From assembly GCA_000467715.1 (NCBI GenBank), contig AJFK01000467.1:1-42905 (forward strand): 42,905 bases of DNA, read 5' to 3'. This document shows, in pieces, positions 42,363 to 42,905 of this stretch (positions within the stretch are counted from its first letter, which is position 1; the number at the start of each line of letters is the position of its first letter). The DNA is from Hysterium pulicare CBS 123377 (lineage: Eukaryota > Ascomycota > Dothideomycetes > Hysteriales > Hysteriaceae). The notes beneath the pieces were generated by a model. The model saw only the letters and a program-made list of their open reading frames with translations, ran no database searches and was not told the origin of the DNA. Position numbers and translations under genes: made by a program.

Positions 42363-42905
42363 TCACCTTCGATTTTTCTTGGGACCTCCGTACTTTCCCG
42401 CCGCAGCCTTCTCTGCAAATGAGTCTTCTTTTTGGGTGGGATCTGTATTGACTGGAGTCGGATATAGATTCTGGAGTACATGAGATGCTGTTTCTTCCGA
42501 AGGATGCTTGTCCATGACGGACATGATAGTGTGAATATCAACATGGTCATGAATCCTCTTGAGATTTTTAAGAAGAGCTCCATATGCCATCGCAGTCAAA
42601 CCCGAAGTCGAAATAGTTGTAGGAAGCGGCGGGGGTTCTTGCTTCGTTTCATTGGGCTTGCCGAGTTCCTTCTCGTCATTCTCGAAAGCATTATACGCAC
42701 CCGACGACTGCTGATTGGTCAGGTTCATATTTCCGACGACCTCGGAAGTAACGTTATCTTCCTGGTTCCAAGTGCCAGTGACCTCGGAAGTAACGTTATC
42801 CTCCTGGCTCCAAGTGCCAGCGGCCTCAAAGGAGACGTTTGCATCGGCATCCTTATTTTCTGTGACTGGTTGAGGGTCAGGCTTCTCGTCGTCGTCAGGC
42901 TTCTC
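42363..42905 (-). CDS. Partial hypothetical protein running off the right edge
   Basis: The minus-strand frame is open from the window end to a stop at 42363-42365, giving 180 C-terminal residues. The ATG at 42728 is internal, because the frame continues upstream to position 42905 without a stop. The upstream part contains an acidic stretch (EKPDDDEKPDPQPV) and two copies of a 14-residue unit with TWSQEDNVTSEV / TWNQEDNVTSEV. The last 120 residues hold a predicted helical part (LTAMAYGALLKNLKRIHDHV, DIHTIMSVMDKHPSEETASH) and a basic tail PKKNRR. The family is not recognised. The 5' end is outside the window. Confidence 0.6.
   Translation of the reverse strand, partial: EKPDDDEKPDPQPVTENKDADANVSFEAAGTWSQEDNVTSEVTGTWNQEDNVTSEVVGNMNLTNQQSSGAYNAFENDEKELGKPNETKQEPPPLPTTISTSGLTAMAYGALLKNLKRIHDHVDIHTIMSVMDKHPSEETASHVLQNLYPTPVNTDPTQKEDSFAEKAAAGKYGGPKKNRR
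42738..42821. repeat. Two 42-bp direct repeat units inside the right-edge gene
   Basis: Two adjacent 42-nt units, 42738-42779 and 42780-42821, differ at only about three positions (TTCCTGGTT against CTCCTGGCT, final T/C). The unit is a multiple of three and keeps the frame, coding for two 14-residue copies on the minus strand. The near identity points to recent duplication. Confidence 0.85.

Overview
The window looks like nuclear DNA of a filamentous ascomycete (Pezizomycotina; a leotiomycete would fit, but this is inference). Genes have short GT-AG introns, mostly 50-160 nt. The gene set is fungal: an Sfl1-type heat-shock-factor protein, ERG6, mitochondrial PDH E1-beta, Mzm1, Lunapark and Ecm2/Slt11. 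Several A+T- or TpA-rich tracts resemble RIP-mutated repeats. No prokaryotic operon, rRNA, convincing tRNA or CRISPR array was seen.

Positions 1-26507 are a conserved core. In order they hold an HSF-domain regulator (+), a BTB/POZ protein (-), a UBE2L3-like E2 (+), a TBC Rab-GAP (+), an F-box/2EXR-like protein (-), PDH E1-beta (-), ERG6 (-), Ecm2/Slt11 (+), Mzm1 (-), Lunapark (+) and a large disordered protein (-). ERG6/ECM2 and MZM1/LNP1 are divergent pairs with short shared promoters. ECM2/MZM1 and LNP1/hypothetical are convergent. Exon junctions were placed by requiring GT-AG ends, an intact frame and continuity of the family sequence. Several short exons (BTB N-terminus, F-box-like C-terminus, Mzm1 first and last exons) are only visible this way.

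From about 27 kb rightwards the character changes: A+T-rich tracts, simple and minisatellite repeats, gene fragments, broken reading frames and few intact genes. A 160-bp degenerate copy of the HSF gene's last exon lies at 28116-28274, next to an unidentified ORF.

The standout is the two-exon gene at 32682-35952, predicted to encode 1064 residues. I read two tandem serine-recombinase (resolvase/invertase) catalytic domains in it, each with R-x-S, a middle Arg and D-R-x-x-R at resolvase-like spacing. They are followed by a Cys cluster and three C-x4-C-x11-13-C-x2-C repeats. This would be an unusual architecture for a fungal nuclear gene and is the best candidate for an undescribed system here. 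From 35953 to 42362 I see almost only decayed sequence and repeats. A partial minus-strand gene runs off the right edge.
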